Origin: Chitiniphilus shinanonensis DSM 23277
GTDB taxonomy: Bacteria; Pseudomonadota; Gammaproteobacteria; Burkholderiales; Chitinibacteraceae
Assembly (NCBI RefSeq): GCF_000374805.1
Contig: NZ_KB895338.1
Location: 1-64,000 of the forward strand
Reading direction: 5' to 3'
Length of the DNA: 64,000 nt
This document shows positions 42,765-52,785 of the stretch, piece after piece. The notes below the pieces were generated by a model that was not told the DNA's origin, did not search any database, and saw only the letters and a list, made by a program, of their open reading frames with translations. Both the position numbers and the translations under genes were made by a program. Every line of letters begins with the position of its first letter. The first letter of the stretch is position 1.

Positions 42765-44285
42765 ATGGCCGTCATCCGCCAGGACGATCTGATCGACAGC
42801 ATCGCCGACGCCCTGCAATACATCAGTTATTACCATCCCAAGGACTACATCCAGGCACTGGGTCGGGCCTACGAGCGCGAGGAAAGCCCGGCGGCCAAGG
42901 ATGCCATCGCCCAGATCCTGACCAACAGCCGCATGTGCGCCGAAGGGCATCGCCCCATCTGCCAGGACACCGGCATCGTCACCTGTTTCGTGCGCGTCGG
43001 CATGAACGTGCAGTGGGCCGACGCGACCATGGGCGTGGCCGACATGGTCAACGAGGGCGTGCGCCGCGCCTACCTGCATCCGGACAACAAGCTGCGCGCC
43101 TCGGTGCTGGCCGATCCGGCCGGCGCCCGCAAGAACACCCGCGACAACACCCCGGCGGTGATCCACTTCGAGATCGTCCCCGGCGACACTGTGGAAGTGG
43201 ACATCGCCGCCAAGGGCGGCGGCTCCGAGAACAAGACCAAGTTCGTCATGCTCAACCCCAGCGACTCCATCGTCGACTGGGTGATCAAGACCGTGCCGCT
43301 GATGGGCGCGGGCTGGTGCCCGCCGGGCATGCTGGGCATCGGCATCGGCGGCACCGCCGAAAAGGCGATGGTGCTGGCCAAGGAATCGCTGATGGAAGAG
43401 ATCGACATCCACGAGCTGATCGAGCGCGGCCCGCAGAACCGCATCGAGGAGCTGCGGCTGGAGATCTTCGAGAAGGTGAACGCGCTCGGCATCGGCGCGC
43501 AGGGCCTGGGCGGCCTGGCCACGGTGCTGGATGTGAAGATCAAGGATTACCCGACCCACGCCGCCAGCCTGCCGGTGGCGATGATCCCCAACTGCGCCGC
43601 CACCCGCCATGTGCACTTCATCCTGGACGGCAGCGGCCCCGCCGAGCTGGAGGCGCCGCGCCTGGAGGACTGGCCGGACGTGACCTGGACCCCGTCCGCC
43701 GCCGCCACCCGCGTCGACCTGGACACCATCACCCGCGAACAGGTCGCGGCGTTCAAGCCGGGCCAGACGCTGCTGCTCAACGGCAAGCTGCTCACCGGCC
43801 GCGACGCCGCGCACAAGCGCATGGTGGACATGCTCAACCGCGGCGAAAAGCTGCCGGTCGATTTCACCAACCGCTTCATCTACTACGTCGGCCCGGTCGA
43901 TCCGGTGCGCGACGAAGTGGTGGGCCCGGCCGGCCCCACCACCGCCACCCGCATGGACAAGTTCACCCGCCAGATGCTGGAGAGCACCGGCCTGCTGGGC
44001 ATGGTGGGCAAGGCCGAGCGCGGCCCGGTCGCCATCGAGGCGATCAAGGACAACGGCGCGGTCTACCTGATGGCGGTGGGCGGCGCGGCCTACCTGGTGT
44101 CCAAGGCGATCAAGGGCAGCCGCGTGGTGGCCTTCGAGGAACTGGGCATGGAAGCGATCTACGAGTTCGACGTGGTCGACATGCCGGTGACAGTGGCGGT
44201 CGATGCCGGCGGCACCTCGGTGCACGCGGTCGCGCCCAAGGAATGGCAGGCCAGGATCGGCAAGATCCCGGTCGCGGTCGGCTGA
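42765..44285 (+). CDS. fumA: Class I (iron-sulfur) fumarate hydratase
   Basis: Interconverts fumarate and malate in the TCA cycle using a [4Fe-4S] cluster. 506 residues; likely cluster cysteines are Cys66 (HRPICQDTG), Cys185 (GWCPPG) and Cys277 (PNCAATRH). The N-terminal alpha and C-terminal beta domains are fused, as in FumA/FumB. The ATG at 42765 follows TGGAGC. Monocistronic, ended by a strong hairpin. Confidence 0.96.
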   Translation: MAVIRQDDLIDSIADALQYISYYHPKDYIQALGRAYEREESPAAKDAIAQILTNSRMCAEGHRPICQDTGIVTCFVRVGMNVQWADATMGVADMVNEGVRRAYLHPDNKLRASVLADPAGARKNTRDNTPAVIHFEIVPGDTVEVDIAAKGGGSENKTKFVMLNPSDSIVDWVIKTVPLMGAGWCPPGMLGIGIGGTAEKAMVLAKESLMEEIDIHELIERGPQNRIEELRLEIFEKVNALGIGAQGLGGLATVLDVKIKDYPTHAASLPVAMIPNCAATRHVHFILDGSGPAELEAPRLEDWPDVTWTPSAAATRVDLDTITREQVAAFKPGQTLLLNGKLLTGRDAAHKRMVDMLNRGEKLPVDFTNRFIYYVGPVDPVRDEVVGPAGPTTATRMDKFTRQMLESTGLLGMVGKAERGPVAIEAIKDNGAVYLMAVGGAAYLVSKAIKGSRVVAFEELGMEAIYEFDVVDMPVTVAVDAGGTSVHAVAPKEWQARIGKIPVAVG

Positions 44286-44302
44286 TCGGCCGGTGCCGCA
44301 TG

Positions 44303-44328
44303 AAAAGGCCGCCCTCGGGCGGCCTTTT
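44303..44328 (+). terminator. Terminator after fumarase (may also end the bcs operon)
   Basis: AAAAGGCCGCCC / GGGCGGCCTTTT is a near-perfect symmetric hairpin with a TC loop, with A and T tails on both sides, so it can work in both directions; the bcsC stop is about 150 bases away on the other strand. Confidence 0.9.
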
Positions 44329-44480
44329 CATTGCCGAAGGCTGCGAAGGGTTGGAGCGGCTAGCAAAACCCAGCGAAGCGGTTCTGGCTGGGAGTGTGAA
44401 GCGCAGACAGTACGTGTACTACGGCATGCTCGGCTCGGCGCCCCCACGCGACACCGCCAGAAGGGTTTTGTCAGCCGCTC

Positions 44481-47084
44481 TCAGCGCCGCTCCAGCCCGA
44501 AGGTCAGATCGCGCGCATTCCCTGGCAGGTCGCGGCTGAACACCGCGCCGCGCGGCTCGAAGAAATAGCGCAGGAACAGCAGGCCGGCCACCTGGGTGTC
44601 GCGCCCCGGGCTGACATTGGCGCCCAGCATGCCGCCCACCTGCCAGTTGGCCGACAGGCGATGCGCGCCGGCCAGTTGCAGCGAGGCATACAGGCCCTGG
44701 TCGGTGGTGGCGGCGTAGTCGTCGCACACCACGCCGGCCGGTGCGCCCAGCGGGAAGCACGGCGCGGCGTCCTGGCGCGAGCGGCCGTAGCCCAATTCCA
44801 CGCCGCCGCGCCACTGCGTGCCCAGCCCTTCGCGGCTGAGGAACTGGCTGGCGATGCCGACCGCCCAGTCCTGCTGCGGGCTGTAGTAGCCGCCGTGGCC
44901 ACGGGTGAACTGGCCGAGGTTGTCGCGGTAGTGCTGGTAACGCACACCCGGACCGATGGTCAGGTAGTCGAAATCCGGGTGTTGCAGGTCGTAGCCCAGT
45001 GCCACGCCCAGGCCCCAGCCCTGGTTGGTCGCCACGTCGTCGCCCGGCAGGCGCTCGACGCGTGCCTCGGCGGAAATCCCCCAGCGCGGCGCCGGCTGGG
45101 TGAACAAGGCGCCGGCCAGGCGTTGGCGCTGCACCGCGCCCCAGCGCTCGCCCGGCCGGTACGGATCGGCCATGCCGCGCCACGACAGCAGCGATTCGCG
45201 CACCGGCGCGGCATCCAGCGACAGCTCCCACCAGCCGCTGTCCATCTGCTGGCGCGCCGCCAGTTGGCCTTCCCAGCTGGTCGGACCGTCGCCGCCGCTG
45301 GTGACGCCGACGCCGGCGCGCCAGCTGGTCCAGCCCTCGCGCAGCACGCCCAGCCACAGCTCGTCGGCCTGATCGCGGGTATCGGGCGCGACGGCGTAGC
45401 GCTGGCCCGGCGTGCCCAGGCGGCCGTGGTCGGGGGCCTGGCCGGCGTCGAGCCACAGGTGGCGGTAGCGCACCTGCAACGCGTCCCGGTCGCGGATCGA
45501 CTCGCCGCGCAGGGTGCCGGACCACGCCTCCAGGCGGCCGAGACCGGCGTCGCCGCTGCGGTGTTCGTAGCCGGGCGCGAACACCAGCGACGGACTGTCG
45601 ATGCCGTCCAGCGCCGGTGGCGCCTGCCGTTGCGCGGCCGGGATCAGCGACTGCGGCGCGGGCAGCGCGGCATGGCTGGCGAGGAACAGCTTGCGCTGGT
45701 ACAGGCGCTGCGCCTGGAGCGCGTCGTTGAAGTCGGCGAGGGCGCCACCCAGCTCGTCGGCCTCGCGCGCCAGCAACGCCAGCTCGCCGCGCTGTTGCCG
45801 CGCCAGCGCCAGCCCTTCGGCCGCTTCCGGCGACGGATCGGCCCGGTACAGCGCGGCGAAATCGTGCGCGGCCTGCCCGGCATCGCCCAGTTGCAGCGCA
45901 TTCCAGCTATGCAGGCGCAGGATGTCCTGCGCCATGGAGTCGTCGGCCCCGGCCTGCGCCTGCGCCAGCGCCGCCTGGCTGGCCGCGTAGTCGCCACGGG
46001 CATTGGCCTCGACCGCGCGCGCGTAGGCCAGCCGGGCGCGCAACGCCGGCAGGCGCGCGTCGTCGGCGATGGCCGGGGCGGCGATCAGGGCCTCGCTGGC
46101 GTCGAGATCGCCGCGTTCCAGCGCGAGCATCGCCAGTGCGTAGGCCGCTTCGGCGTCGGCGGGGCGCCATTGGCGCGCGCGCTCGAACCATTGTTCGGCC
46201 TGTTCCGGCGCGCCGGATTGGTGGGCGCTCCAGCCGGCGAGCAGCGCGGTGTCGGCGTCGCGATAGGCGATGATCTGCGGCGCCAGCGCGACCAGCGTCG
46301 CGTCGGTGGCGGCATCACCGGGCGTCGCGTCGGCCAGCCCGGCCACCGTGCGCTCGTAGCGGATGCGCGCCAGCTCGGCGTCGCTGGCCGCGTCGCGCCG
46401 GCCTTCGGCGATCTCCAGCTCCAGCAGTTGCGCATAGCGCTGCGGCGACAGCAGCGGCTGGGCCTTGTACAGCGTGGCGATGCGGTTTTTCGCCGGCTGG
46501 CAGTCGGGAAACAGCCCGCGATAGATGCGCCACGCGCCGTCCTGGTCGCCGGCGCGGGCCAGGATCTCGGCGGCCAGCCAGGCACGGTCGATGCGGGTGC
46601 AGCCGAATTCCTGCGGCGCGGCGGCGACCACGGTGCGCAGGGCGTCGGCATCCTGCAACGCCAGCGCGGCGGCGATCTCGCTTTCGCGCCCCAGTCGCGC
46701 CCGTTCGCGCAGCAGCGCGGCGTCGGGGCGCCAGCCGGGATGGGCGCGCTGCTGTTGCGCCAGTGCGCGGTCGAACTGGTCCAGCCGCCTGGCGTGCAGC
46801 AGGCGCCACAGCGGGCGCTGGTCCGGCGCGGTCGCCGGGGCTGGCTTGCCGTTCGCCTGGTCCGACGCGGCGGGCGGGGTCGGGGAGGGCGAGGGTTGCG
46901 GGGCGACCAAGGCGTCCTGGGCGCGACGCTGGCTGTCGAGCGTGTTGCTTTGCGGGCTGTGCTGGCTGTCGAGCAGATCGAGCATCTGGCCGTCGCGTTG
47001 CTCGCGCAGCAGATTCTCCTGCGGCGCGGCGGTCGCGGCGGCGGCGCACAGCGCGCCCAGGGCGAACAGCGCGGCGCGGGTCAT
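44481..47084 (-). CDS. bcsC: Cellulose synthase outer-membrane subunit BcsC
   Basis: BcsC guides the glucan through the periplasm and outer membrane. 867 residues: a signal peptide (1-19, ATAAP), an Ala-rich TPR region (about 80-470) and a C-terminal beta-barrel domain (about 490-867) with the family pattern LTIGPGVRYQHYRDNLGQF and GHGGYYSPQ, ending in FGLERR. It is shorter than the roughly 1150 residues of E. coli BcsC, with fewer TPRs. The ATG overlaps the bcsZ stop by 4 bases. Last gene of the operon. Confidence 0.92.
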   Translation of the reverse strand: MTRAALFALGALCAAAATAAPQENLLREQRDGQMLDLLDSQHSPQSNTLDSQRRAQDALVAPQPSPSPTPPAASDQANGKPAPATAPDQRPLWRLLHARRLDQFDRALAQQQRAHPGWRPDAALLRERARLGRESEIAAALALQDADALRTVVAAAPQEFGCTRIDRAWLAAEILARAGDQDGAWRIYRGLFPDCQPAKNRIATLYKAQPLLSPQRYAQLLELEIAEGRRDAASDAELARIRYERTVAGLADATPGDAATDATLVALAPQIIAYRDADTALLAGWSAHQSGAPEQAEQWFERARQWRPADAEAAYALAMLALERGDLDASEALIAAPAIADDARLPALRARLAYARAVEANARGDYAASQAALAQAQAGADDSMAQDILRLHSWNALQLGDAGQAAHDFAALYRADPSPEAAEGLALARQQRGELALLAREADELGGALADFNDALQAQRLYQRKLFLASHAALPAPQSLIPAAQRQAPPALDGIDSPSLVFAPGYEHRSGDAGLGRLEAWSGTLRGESIRDRDALQVRYRHLWLDAGQAPDHGRLGTPGQRYAVAPDTRDQADELWLGVLREGWTSWRAGVGVTSGGDGPTSWEGQLAARQQMDSGWWELSLDAAPVRESLLSWRGMADPYRPGERWGAVQRQRLAGALFTQPAPRWGISAEARVERLPGDDVATNQGWGLGVALGYDLQHPDFDYLTIGPGVRYQHYRDNLGQFTRGHGGYYSPQQDWAVGIASQFLSREGLGTQWRGGVELGYGRSRQDAAPCFPLGAPAGVVCDDYAATTDQGLYASLQLAGAHRLSANWQVGGMLGANVSPGRDTQVAGLLFLRYFFEPRGAVFSRDLPGNARDLTFGLERR

Positions 47085-48106
47085 CGCCCGGCCTCGCGCT
47101 CGGCCAGACGCGCCAGCAGCGCCAGCGTGGCCGGGTAGTAATCGGCATCCGGCCCTTCGGGCGCGGCCGGGGCGGCGGGGTCGTCGCGCAGGCGGCGTAC
47201 CGTCGCCGCCAGTGTCAAGACGCCGTTCGGCGCGTTGTAGGGGTCAGTGGCGTCGTCGCTCAGGTCGGTGGTGGCAGGGTGGATCGGTCCGTCGTCGAAA
47301 TCGCGCCAGAAGGCCAGGAACGATGCGTAGCGCCCGGCGTCGCCCTGGCGCGACCATGACAGGTAGAGCGGGATGCGCAGCGCGTTGTAGCCGTAGCGGG
47401 TGCCCAGGCGCGGCACCAGTGACAGCCGGCCATCCGCGGCCACGGCCAGCCAGTCCGGCGGCAATTGCCAGCGCCCGTAGCGCGCGGCGTCCAGCAGCGC
47501 CAGACCGCTGCGCGGCAGTTCGCGCCAGACGCGATCCGGGTCGGCGCGCTGGAATTCGGCGAACGCCGGGAACAGCCAGTACGACAGGTTGACGATGGCG
47601 CGCTTGTCCTCGACGAAGCCGACCTTGCCCGGCAACAGCAGCGGCCCGTAGGGGCTGGGGCGCAGCAGCGTGCCGCGCACTTCGGCCAGGATGGCGCGGG
47701 CGCGGGCGCGCCACGCGGGCTGGCGCCAGCGCTCGGCGCCGCGCAGCAGCGCCCAGGCGATCAGCAGGTCGCCGTCGGTGGCGTTGTTGCGGTCGCCCAC
47801 CGCGCCGCCGTCGCCCGACGGCTTCCACTGCCAGGCGAACAGCGCGTCGTCGCGCACCGCCAGATTGCGGTCGGTCCAGCGCCACAGGCGCTCGAAGCTG
47901 GCGCGGTCGTCGTGGGCGACCGCCAGCAGCATGCCGTAGCCCTGGCCCTCGCTATGGCTGATGCGCTCGTTGGCGGTGTCGACGACGCGCCCCTCGGGCG
48001 TGACGAAGCGTTGCAGCCAGTCGCGCCAGGCCGGATCGGGGTCGGCGGCGCCGGCCCGTAGCGCGCACAGGCCGACCAGCAGGGCGCAGCACCAGCGGCG
48101 GATCAT
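47081..48106 (-). CDS. bcsZ: Periplasmic endoglucanase BcsZ (GH8)
   Basis: Trims nascent cellulose in the periplasm, and is needed for proper export. 341 residues from MIRRWCCALLVGLCAL (signal peptide ending RAGAADPD). The GH8 features are SHSEGQGYGMLLAVAHDD (general acid Glu, near residue 54) and ATDGDLLIAWALL (catalytic Asp region). Coding overlaps by 4 bases with both bcsB and bcsC (ATGA), so translation of the three genes is coupled. An extended frame upstream lies inside bcsB and is not used. Confidence 0.94.
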   Translation of the reverse strand: MIRRWCCALLVGLCALRAGAADPDPAWRDWLQRFVTPEGRVVDTANERISHSEGQGYGMLLAVAHDDRASFERLWRWTDRNLAVRDDALFAWQWKPSGDGGAVGDRNNATDGDLLIAWALLRGAERWRQPAWRARARAILAEVRGTLLRPSPYGPLLLPGKVGFVEDKRAIVNLSYWLFPAFAEFQRADPDRVWRELPRSGLALLDAARYGRWQLPPDWLAVAADGRLSLVPRLGTRYGYNALRIPLYLSWSRQGDAGRYASFLAFWRDFDDGPIHPATTDLSDDATDPYNAPNGVLTLAATVRRLRDDPAAPAAPEGPDADYYPATLALLARLAEREAGR

Positions 48107-50406
48107 CGGGGTTCCTGTTGCTCGGCCACGTTGCGGTGCGCACGCACGCGGAACAGGCGCACCAGGCCGGCCACCACCATGGCGAGCAGCGCAAGCAGCA
48201 CCACGGTGACGGCGAACCACAGCCACGGGTGCTGCGAGAAATAGAAGCCCAGCCGCTCGCGCAGGCCGATGCCGCCGTACTCGTAGCGCGCGCCCACCTG
48301 CTGCCAGCTCACCGTGGTGCGATCCGGGCTGATCAGCGACACGTCGCCTTGCAGGTTGTCCCAGTAGCGCGGCTCGATCAGCCGGGCGATGCCGTCGCGC
48401 AGCGCAGAGGCACTGTCGGAGGTGAATACGGTCAGCGTGCGTTTGCCCGCGAACGGCGCGCGGTATTGCATCGCCAGCAACTGGCTGTCCAGCCCGGCGT
48501 CGCCGTCGATGACCACCGGGCCGACCTTGGACGTATCCAGCGAGGTGCGCAGGCCGCCGGACAGCCAGCTCCAGGTGCCGGACCACCAGCCCGGATCGCT
48601 GACCGGCACCGCCTGGTTGGACAGCGCCAGCTGGGTGAAGCGCTGGCCCGGCAGCCACGGCGCGCCCTTCAGCGCATCCTTCGGCAGCTGGCTGCTCACG
48701 CCCAGCAGCAGGGTATGGCGGTCGTCGGCCGGGCGCTCGTAGCCGTAGCGCACGCGGGTGAGCGGCATGCTCTTGCGCTGCGCCAGCTTGCCCATCAGCG
48801 TCCAGGCGGCGGAGACGGTGTCGCTGTCGTGGCCGGCGAGCCAGACGGCCAGGTGCTCGCCGTTGGAGCGCACGGTGTAGGGGAAGCCGGACAGCGCGAA
48901 GCGTTGCAGGTCGGGCAACAGGGTGAAGTGGAACACCTGCGGCAGCGTGATCAGCGAGCTGTCGAACAGCGTGAACTGGAGGTTGCCGGTCTGGTAGTTG
49001 GCGCAGGCGCCGGCGCTGGTCGGCGTCAGGCGCGGCACGAAGTTGAGGGTGTTGGCGCCCGGGCGGAAATCGCGCAGGGGGATGCGCACCCGGTAGCGCT
49101 GCATCAGGCCGCCGCGTCCTTCATCCAGCGGCACCACCTGCTGGAAGTGGCCGTTGAGGAAGATGTTGACCACGGAGTTGCCGCCCATGCCGGCGCCCTG
49201 GGCGAAATCCAGCGCCAGTTCGATGTAGGCGTCCTCGGGCGCATAGGTGTCGGCCGGCAGGCTCATGTTCAGCGTCAGCGCGTCGGTGCGCGTGCCTTCG
49301 ACGCTGCGGGTGGTGAAGCCCAGGTCGGAAAAGCGATAGCTGCCCGGCCGGGCGATGCGTCCGCCGGCGGCGTAGTCCGGCAGCTCGGGCGCGCGCACCG
49401 CGCCGATGTTCATCTCGGCCTGGCGCGGGAACGGCGTGCTCTGCCAGGCGAAGGCGCTGGCCGCCGTGGCGACCTCCTCGTCGGTGCGGCCGCTGACCAC
49501 CACCACGAAGCGCCGCGCGTCGTTGGGCATCGGGTAGATGGCGAGGAAGGCGCCCTTGATCCGGGCCGCGGTCTCCGGCGCCAGGTAGGGGCGCAGCGCC
49601 GTGGCGTTGCCCAGCAGCACCGCGTCGCCGCGCAGTCCGCGGGTATCCAGGCCCGGCACGGCGCCGCCGCCGCGCGTTGCCGCCGGTTTGGCCAGCGTGT
49701 GGCGCACCGTCAGCGGCAGGTAGCGCAGGCGCAGGGCGGCGCCTTGCGCCACGATGCCGCCGGCCGCCAGCAGCGCGGGCTGCGGCTGGCCGGGGGTGAC
49801 CACGGTCAGCGCGCCGCCCGACCATTGGGTCGGCGCCAGCAGGTCGGCCAGATCGGCCAGGGTCGGGTTGATCGGCTTGAGGGCGGTATCCAGCCGCAGC
49901 GTGGAGCGCGTGGTGTCGATCTCGGTCCACAGCTCCGGTGCGGCCGGGTCTTCGCACTGCATGGTGTAGTGCTGGGCGGCCACAAAGGAGAGCGTGTTGT
50001 AGCCCGGCTTGAGCAGCGCCACCGGCAGGCGGATGTCGGCGACGATCTCGGGCTGGCGCGGCGACAGCGGCAACTGCACCACCGTGCTGCCGTTCAGTTG
50101 CACCGCCAGTTGCGAGCGCTCGGCCAGCAGCGACACCGAGTTGGTCGCCACCAGCCGCAGTTGCGCGTACTGCACCGATTCGCGCGCCGAGATCGGCAGG
50201 CTGAACTCCACCCGGCCTTCGGCGCCTTGCAGCCGCAGCGGCCCCTGCGTGGGCAGGAAGCTGGACAGCGGCAAGCCGCCGGGCGCGGCCGCGGCCGCCT
50301 TGGGCGCGGAGGCGTCGCCGGCGGCGGGTTCGGTGGCCAGCGCCAGCGGCCCGCACAACAGGGCGAATAAGAAGGGGGCCAGGCGTCGTGGCAGCGCGCG
50401 CATCAT
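48103..50406 (-). CDS. bcsB: Cellulose synthase periplasmic subunit BcsB
   Basis: BcsB partners BcsA in the inner membrane. 767 residues: signal peptide (1-24), two carbohydrate-binding/flavodoxin-like repeats (QYAQLRLVATNSVSLLAERS, YIELALDFAQGAGMGGNSVV) and one C-terminal membrane helix (WLWFAVTVVLLALLAMVVAGL) that docks on BcsA. It overlaps bcsA and bcsZ by 4 bases each. Confidence 0.95.
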   Translation of the reverse strand: MMRALPRRLAPFLFALLCGPLALATEPAAGDASAPKAAAAAPGGLPLSSFLPTQGPLRLQGAEGRVEFSLPISARESVQYAQLRLVATNSVSLLAERSQLAVQLNGSTVVQLPLSPRQPEIVADIRLPVALLKPGYNTLSFVAAQHYTMQCEDPAAPELWTEIDTTRSTLRLDTALKPINPTLADLADLLAPTQWSGGALTVVTPGQPQPALLAAGGIVAQGAALRLRYLPLTVRHTLAKPAATRGGGAVPGLDTRGLRGDAVLLGNATALRPYLAPETAARIKGAFLAIYPMPNDARRFVVVVSGRTDEEVATAASAFAWQSTPFPRQAEMNIGAVRAPELPDYAAGGRIARPGSYRFSDLGFTTRSVEGTRTDALTLNMSLPADTYAPEDAYIELALDFAQGAGMGGNSVVNIFLNGHFQQVVPLDEGRGGLMQRYRVRIPLRDFRPGANTLNFVPRLTPTSAGACANYQTGNLQFTLFDSSLITLPQVFHFTLLPDLQRFALSGFPYTVRSNGEHLAVWLAGHDSDTVSAAWTLMGKLAQRKSMPLTRVRYGYERPADDRHTLLLGVSSQLPKDALKGAPWLPGQRFTQLALSNQAVPVSDPGWWSGTWSWLSGGLRTSLDTSKVGPVVIDGDAGLDSQLLAMQYRAPFAGKRTLTVFTSDSASALRDGIARLIEPRYWDNLQGDVSLISPDRTTVSWQQVGARYEYGGIGLRERLGFYFSQHPWLWFAVTVVLLALLAMVVAGLVRLFRVRAHRNVAEQQEPR

Positions 50407-52673
50407 CGGGGGGCTCCGGAAATCCAGGTGATCAGTTCCACGCCTTGGCGGCGCAGGTGGCGGCCGAGCAGTCGGCCGTAATGAAGCAGGTTGTCCCGCA
50501 GGTAACCCAGCGCGGCATCGACGATGGCGCGCGAGTGGTCGAAGGCATAGCGCGCGCCCAGCCAGCCCAGGCGCACCAGACTGGCGCCGATGCCGATCTG
50601 GCGGGCGCGGGCGCGGCGGTAGGACTGCCAGCGCGAGCTGTCGCCGTGCGCCAGCGCCACCACCTCGGCCAGCAGTTCGGGCTGGACCTCGGTGAAGGCC
50701 ACGCCCAGTGCCACGCTGCCGTCATCCAGCCGGCGCTCGTTCTGGATCTGCACCCGCAGGTGCGAGAAGCGCGACAGCGCCGGGTTGTGCACCGCGAGGA
50801 AGGCCTTGGCGCTGGTGCGAACTCGCGGCATCACGCCGGGCGTCAGCACCAGCCGCGCGCCGGTGCCCGACAGGTCGTCGATCTGGCAGTGCAGCGGTTC
50901 GCCGTGCTGGTACAGCACCAGTTCCGCCGGCAGGTCGGCCGGCATGCGTGGCGTGCCGCGTCGCTGGCGACGCTCGAACAGCGCGCCCAGCGCGGCATTG
51001 AGCAGCAGCAGGTTGAAGCAGTTCCAGGCCAGGGTGATCAGCACCACCCCGCGTTCCAGCGGCACCGTGGCATAGCGCCAGGCGGCAAAGCCGAAACCCG
51101 CCAGCACCAGCAGGTAGACCAGATAGAACGGGCCGGCCAGGCGCGAGATGAAATCCTCGTCTAGCTGCTCGCCCTTGGGGGTGACGTTGAAGGTGGGCGC
51201 GCGCGGGTTCTTCAGCACCTGGATGATGCCCGGCAGCGAGAAGAACGATTGCAGCAGCTCGTATAGCTCGGAGACGAAGGCCCAGCGCACCTTGCCGAAC
51301 AGGTAGTCGGACACCAGCATCACCCCGATCACGTGCGGCACGGTATAGGCCAGGAACTCGGTGAAGGTGGCGTCGTAGATATGCAGGCCGCCGATCAGGT
51401 AGGCCAGCGGCGCCAGCAGGAACATCACCCGGGCGAAGCCGAAGAACCAGAAAAAGGTGCTGGAGAAGTAGCACAGCCGCTGCGGCAGGGTCAGCCCCTT
51501 GAGCAGCAGCGGGTTCTGCATCAGGAAGATCTGCACCATGCCCTGCGCCCAGCGCACCCGCTGGGTGACGAAGCCGCTGAAGGTTTCCGGTTGCAGGCCG
51601 GAGATCATCGGCACGCCCAGGTAGGCGCTGTTGTAGCCGCGCGCGTGCAGCGCCAGCGCGGTCTCGGCGTCCTCGGTGATCGATCCGCCCTGGATGCCGC
51701 CCACTTCCTCCAGGCAGCTGCGGCGCAGCACGGCGGCCGAGCCGCAGAAGAACGCGGCGTTCCAGAAATCCAGCCCGTGCTGGATCACCGAGTAGAACAT
51801 CTCGTTCTCGGACGGCATCTCGCCGAACATCTGCAGGTTCTTCTCGATCGGATCGGGGTTGATGAAGAAGTGCGGCGTCTGCACCAGGAACATTTTGGGG
51901 TCGGCGACGAAGAAGCCCACGGTCTGTTCGAGAAAATCCACCGTCGGCACGTGGTCGGCGTCGAAGATCGCCACCAGGTCGCCGCGCGACACCTTGAGCG
52001 CGGCGTTGATGTTGCCCGCCTTGGCGTGTTCGTTGCGTTCGCGCGAGATGTAGTGCGCGCCGTGGCGCTTGGCCATCTCGGTCAGCTGCATGCGCCGCAC
52101 GTTGGCGGCGATGGCCTTGAGCGTGTCGTTCTGCGCCCGCTTCTGCGCGGTGCCGCCGTCGTCCAGCAGGTAGACGCGCAGCTTGTCCTGCGGATAACGC
52201 AGGTTGCGCGCCGCCCGCAGGGTGATCTCCAGCAGGTCGGGCGATTCGTTGTAGGTGGGGATGAACACGTCCACCGTCGGCCACGCGGCGCTGTCGGCGG
52301 GCAGTGGCACCGGCTGCCGGCGCAGCGGGCGCACGTTGACGAACATGCCCAGCAGCGCCACCACGATGCCGTACAGCTCGGCGCAATACAGCAGCAGCGC
52401 GGCGATCAGGTCGGCCACGCCGTGGTATTCGATGGTGGAAGTGGTGCGCCAGTAGAGGTAACGCAGGGTCAGGAATGCCGCCAGCATCATGAAGAACAGG
52501 CGGCTGCGCGGCAGATGGCCCAGCTTGCGCAGCACGAACAGGGTGACGAGGCAGGTGCAGGCGAAGACCAGCTGCGACAGCGTGTCGATGGGGATGGACA
52601 CCAGCAGCAACAGGGTCGCTGTCACGGTCAGGGCCGCGAGCACGGCAAGGCTGGGTCGGGCGGATAGGCGCAT
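50403..52673 (-). CDS. bcsA: Cellulose synthase catalytic subunit BcsA (GT2 with PilZ)
   Basis: Builds beta-1,4-glucan from UDP-glucose and exports it. 756 residues: N-terminal membrane helices, a GT2 domain with LLDDGG (169-174), DAD (238-240), TED (333-335) and QRVRW (371-375), more membrane helices, then a PilZ domain with the c-di-GMP-binding R-Q-x-R-x3-R (569-576) and D-x-S-x2-G (600-605). All catalytic and regulatory residues are present, so activation by c-di-GMP is expected. First gene of bcsA-bcsB-bcsZ-bcsC; no bcsQ, bcsD, bcsE, bcsF or bcsG is near. Confidence 0.97.
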   Translation of the reverse strand: MRLSARPSLAVLAALTVTATLLLLVSIPIDTLSQLVFACTCLVTLFVLRKLGHLPRSRLFFMMLAAFLTLRYLYWRTTSTIEYHGVADLIAALLLYCAELYGIVVALLGMFVNVRPLRRQPVPLPADSAAWPTVDVFIPTYNESPDLLEITLRAARNLRYPQDKLRVYLLDDGGTAQKRAQNDTLKAIAANVRRMQLTEMAKRHGAHYISRERNEHAKAGNINAALKVSRGDLVAIFDADHVPTVDFLEQTVGFFVADPKMFLVQTPHFFINPDPIEKNLQMFGEMPSENEMFYSVIQHGLDFWNAAFFCGSAAVLRRSCLEEVGGIQGGSITEDAETALALHARGYNSAYLGVPMISGLQPETFSGFVTQRVRWAQGMVQIFLMQNPLLLKGLTLPQRLCYFSSTFFWFFGFARVMFLLAPLAYLIGGLHIYDATFTEFLAYTVPHVIGVMLVSDYLFGKVRWAFVSELYELLQSFFSLPGIIQVLKNPRAPTFNVTPKGEQLDEDFISRLAGPFYLVYLLVLAGFGFAAWRYATVPLERGVVLITLAWNCFNLLLLNAALGALFERRQRRGTPRMPADLPAELVLYQHGEPLHCQIDDLSGTGARLVLTPGVMPRVRTSAKAFLAVHNPALSRFSHLRVQIQNERRLDDGSVALGVAFTEVQPELLAEVVALAHGDSSRWQSYRRARARQIGIGASLVRLGWLGARYAFDHSRAIVDAALGYLRDNLLHYGRLLGRHLRRQGVELITWISGAPR

Positions 52674-52756
52674 TGTCAGCCGACTTACGAAAAGGGAAGG
52701 GACTCTCTCATGACCTAGCTTGCAGGGGAAGCGGTGGTGCTGGTGATTTTGCAGTA

Positions 52757-52785
52757 TTTATCACTCTATTCCTGCGCTATGTCAG
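52757..52785 (-). promoter_or_regulatory. Candidate promoter of the bcs operon
   Basis: On the minus strand CTGACA (52785-52780), 17 bases and GATAAA (52762-52757) resemble a sigma70 promoter about 85 bases before bcsA, in an AT-rich spot. Confidence 0.4.

Noticed and set aside
44661-47138. An 825-codon plus-strand frame
   Set aside because: Antisense shadow of bcsC with no recognisable features.
47081-48658. bcsZ starting far upstream at 48658
   Set aside because: That would place 184 extra codons inside bcsB; the ATG at 48106 gives a signal peptide and the 4-base overlap seen at the other junctions.
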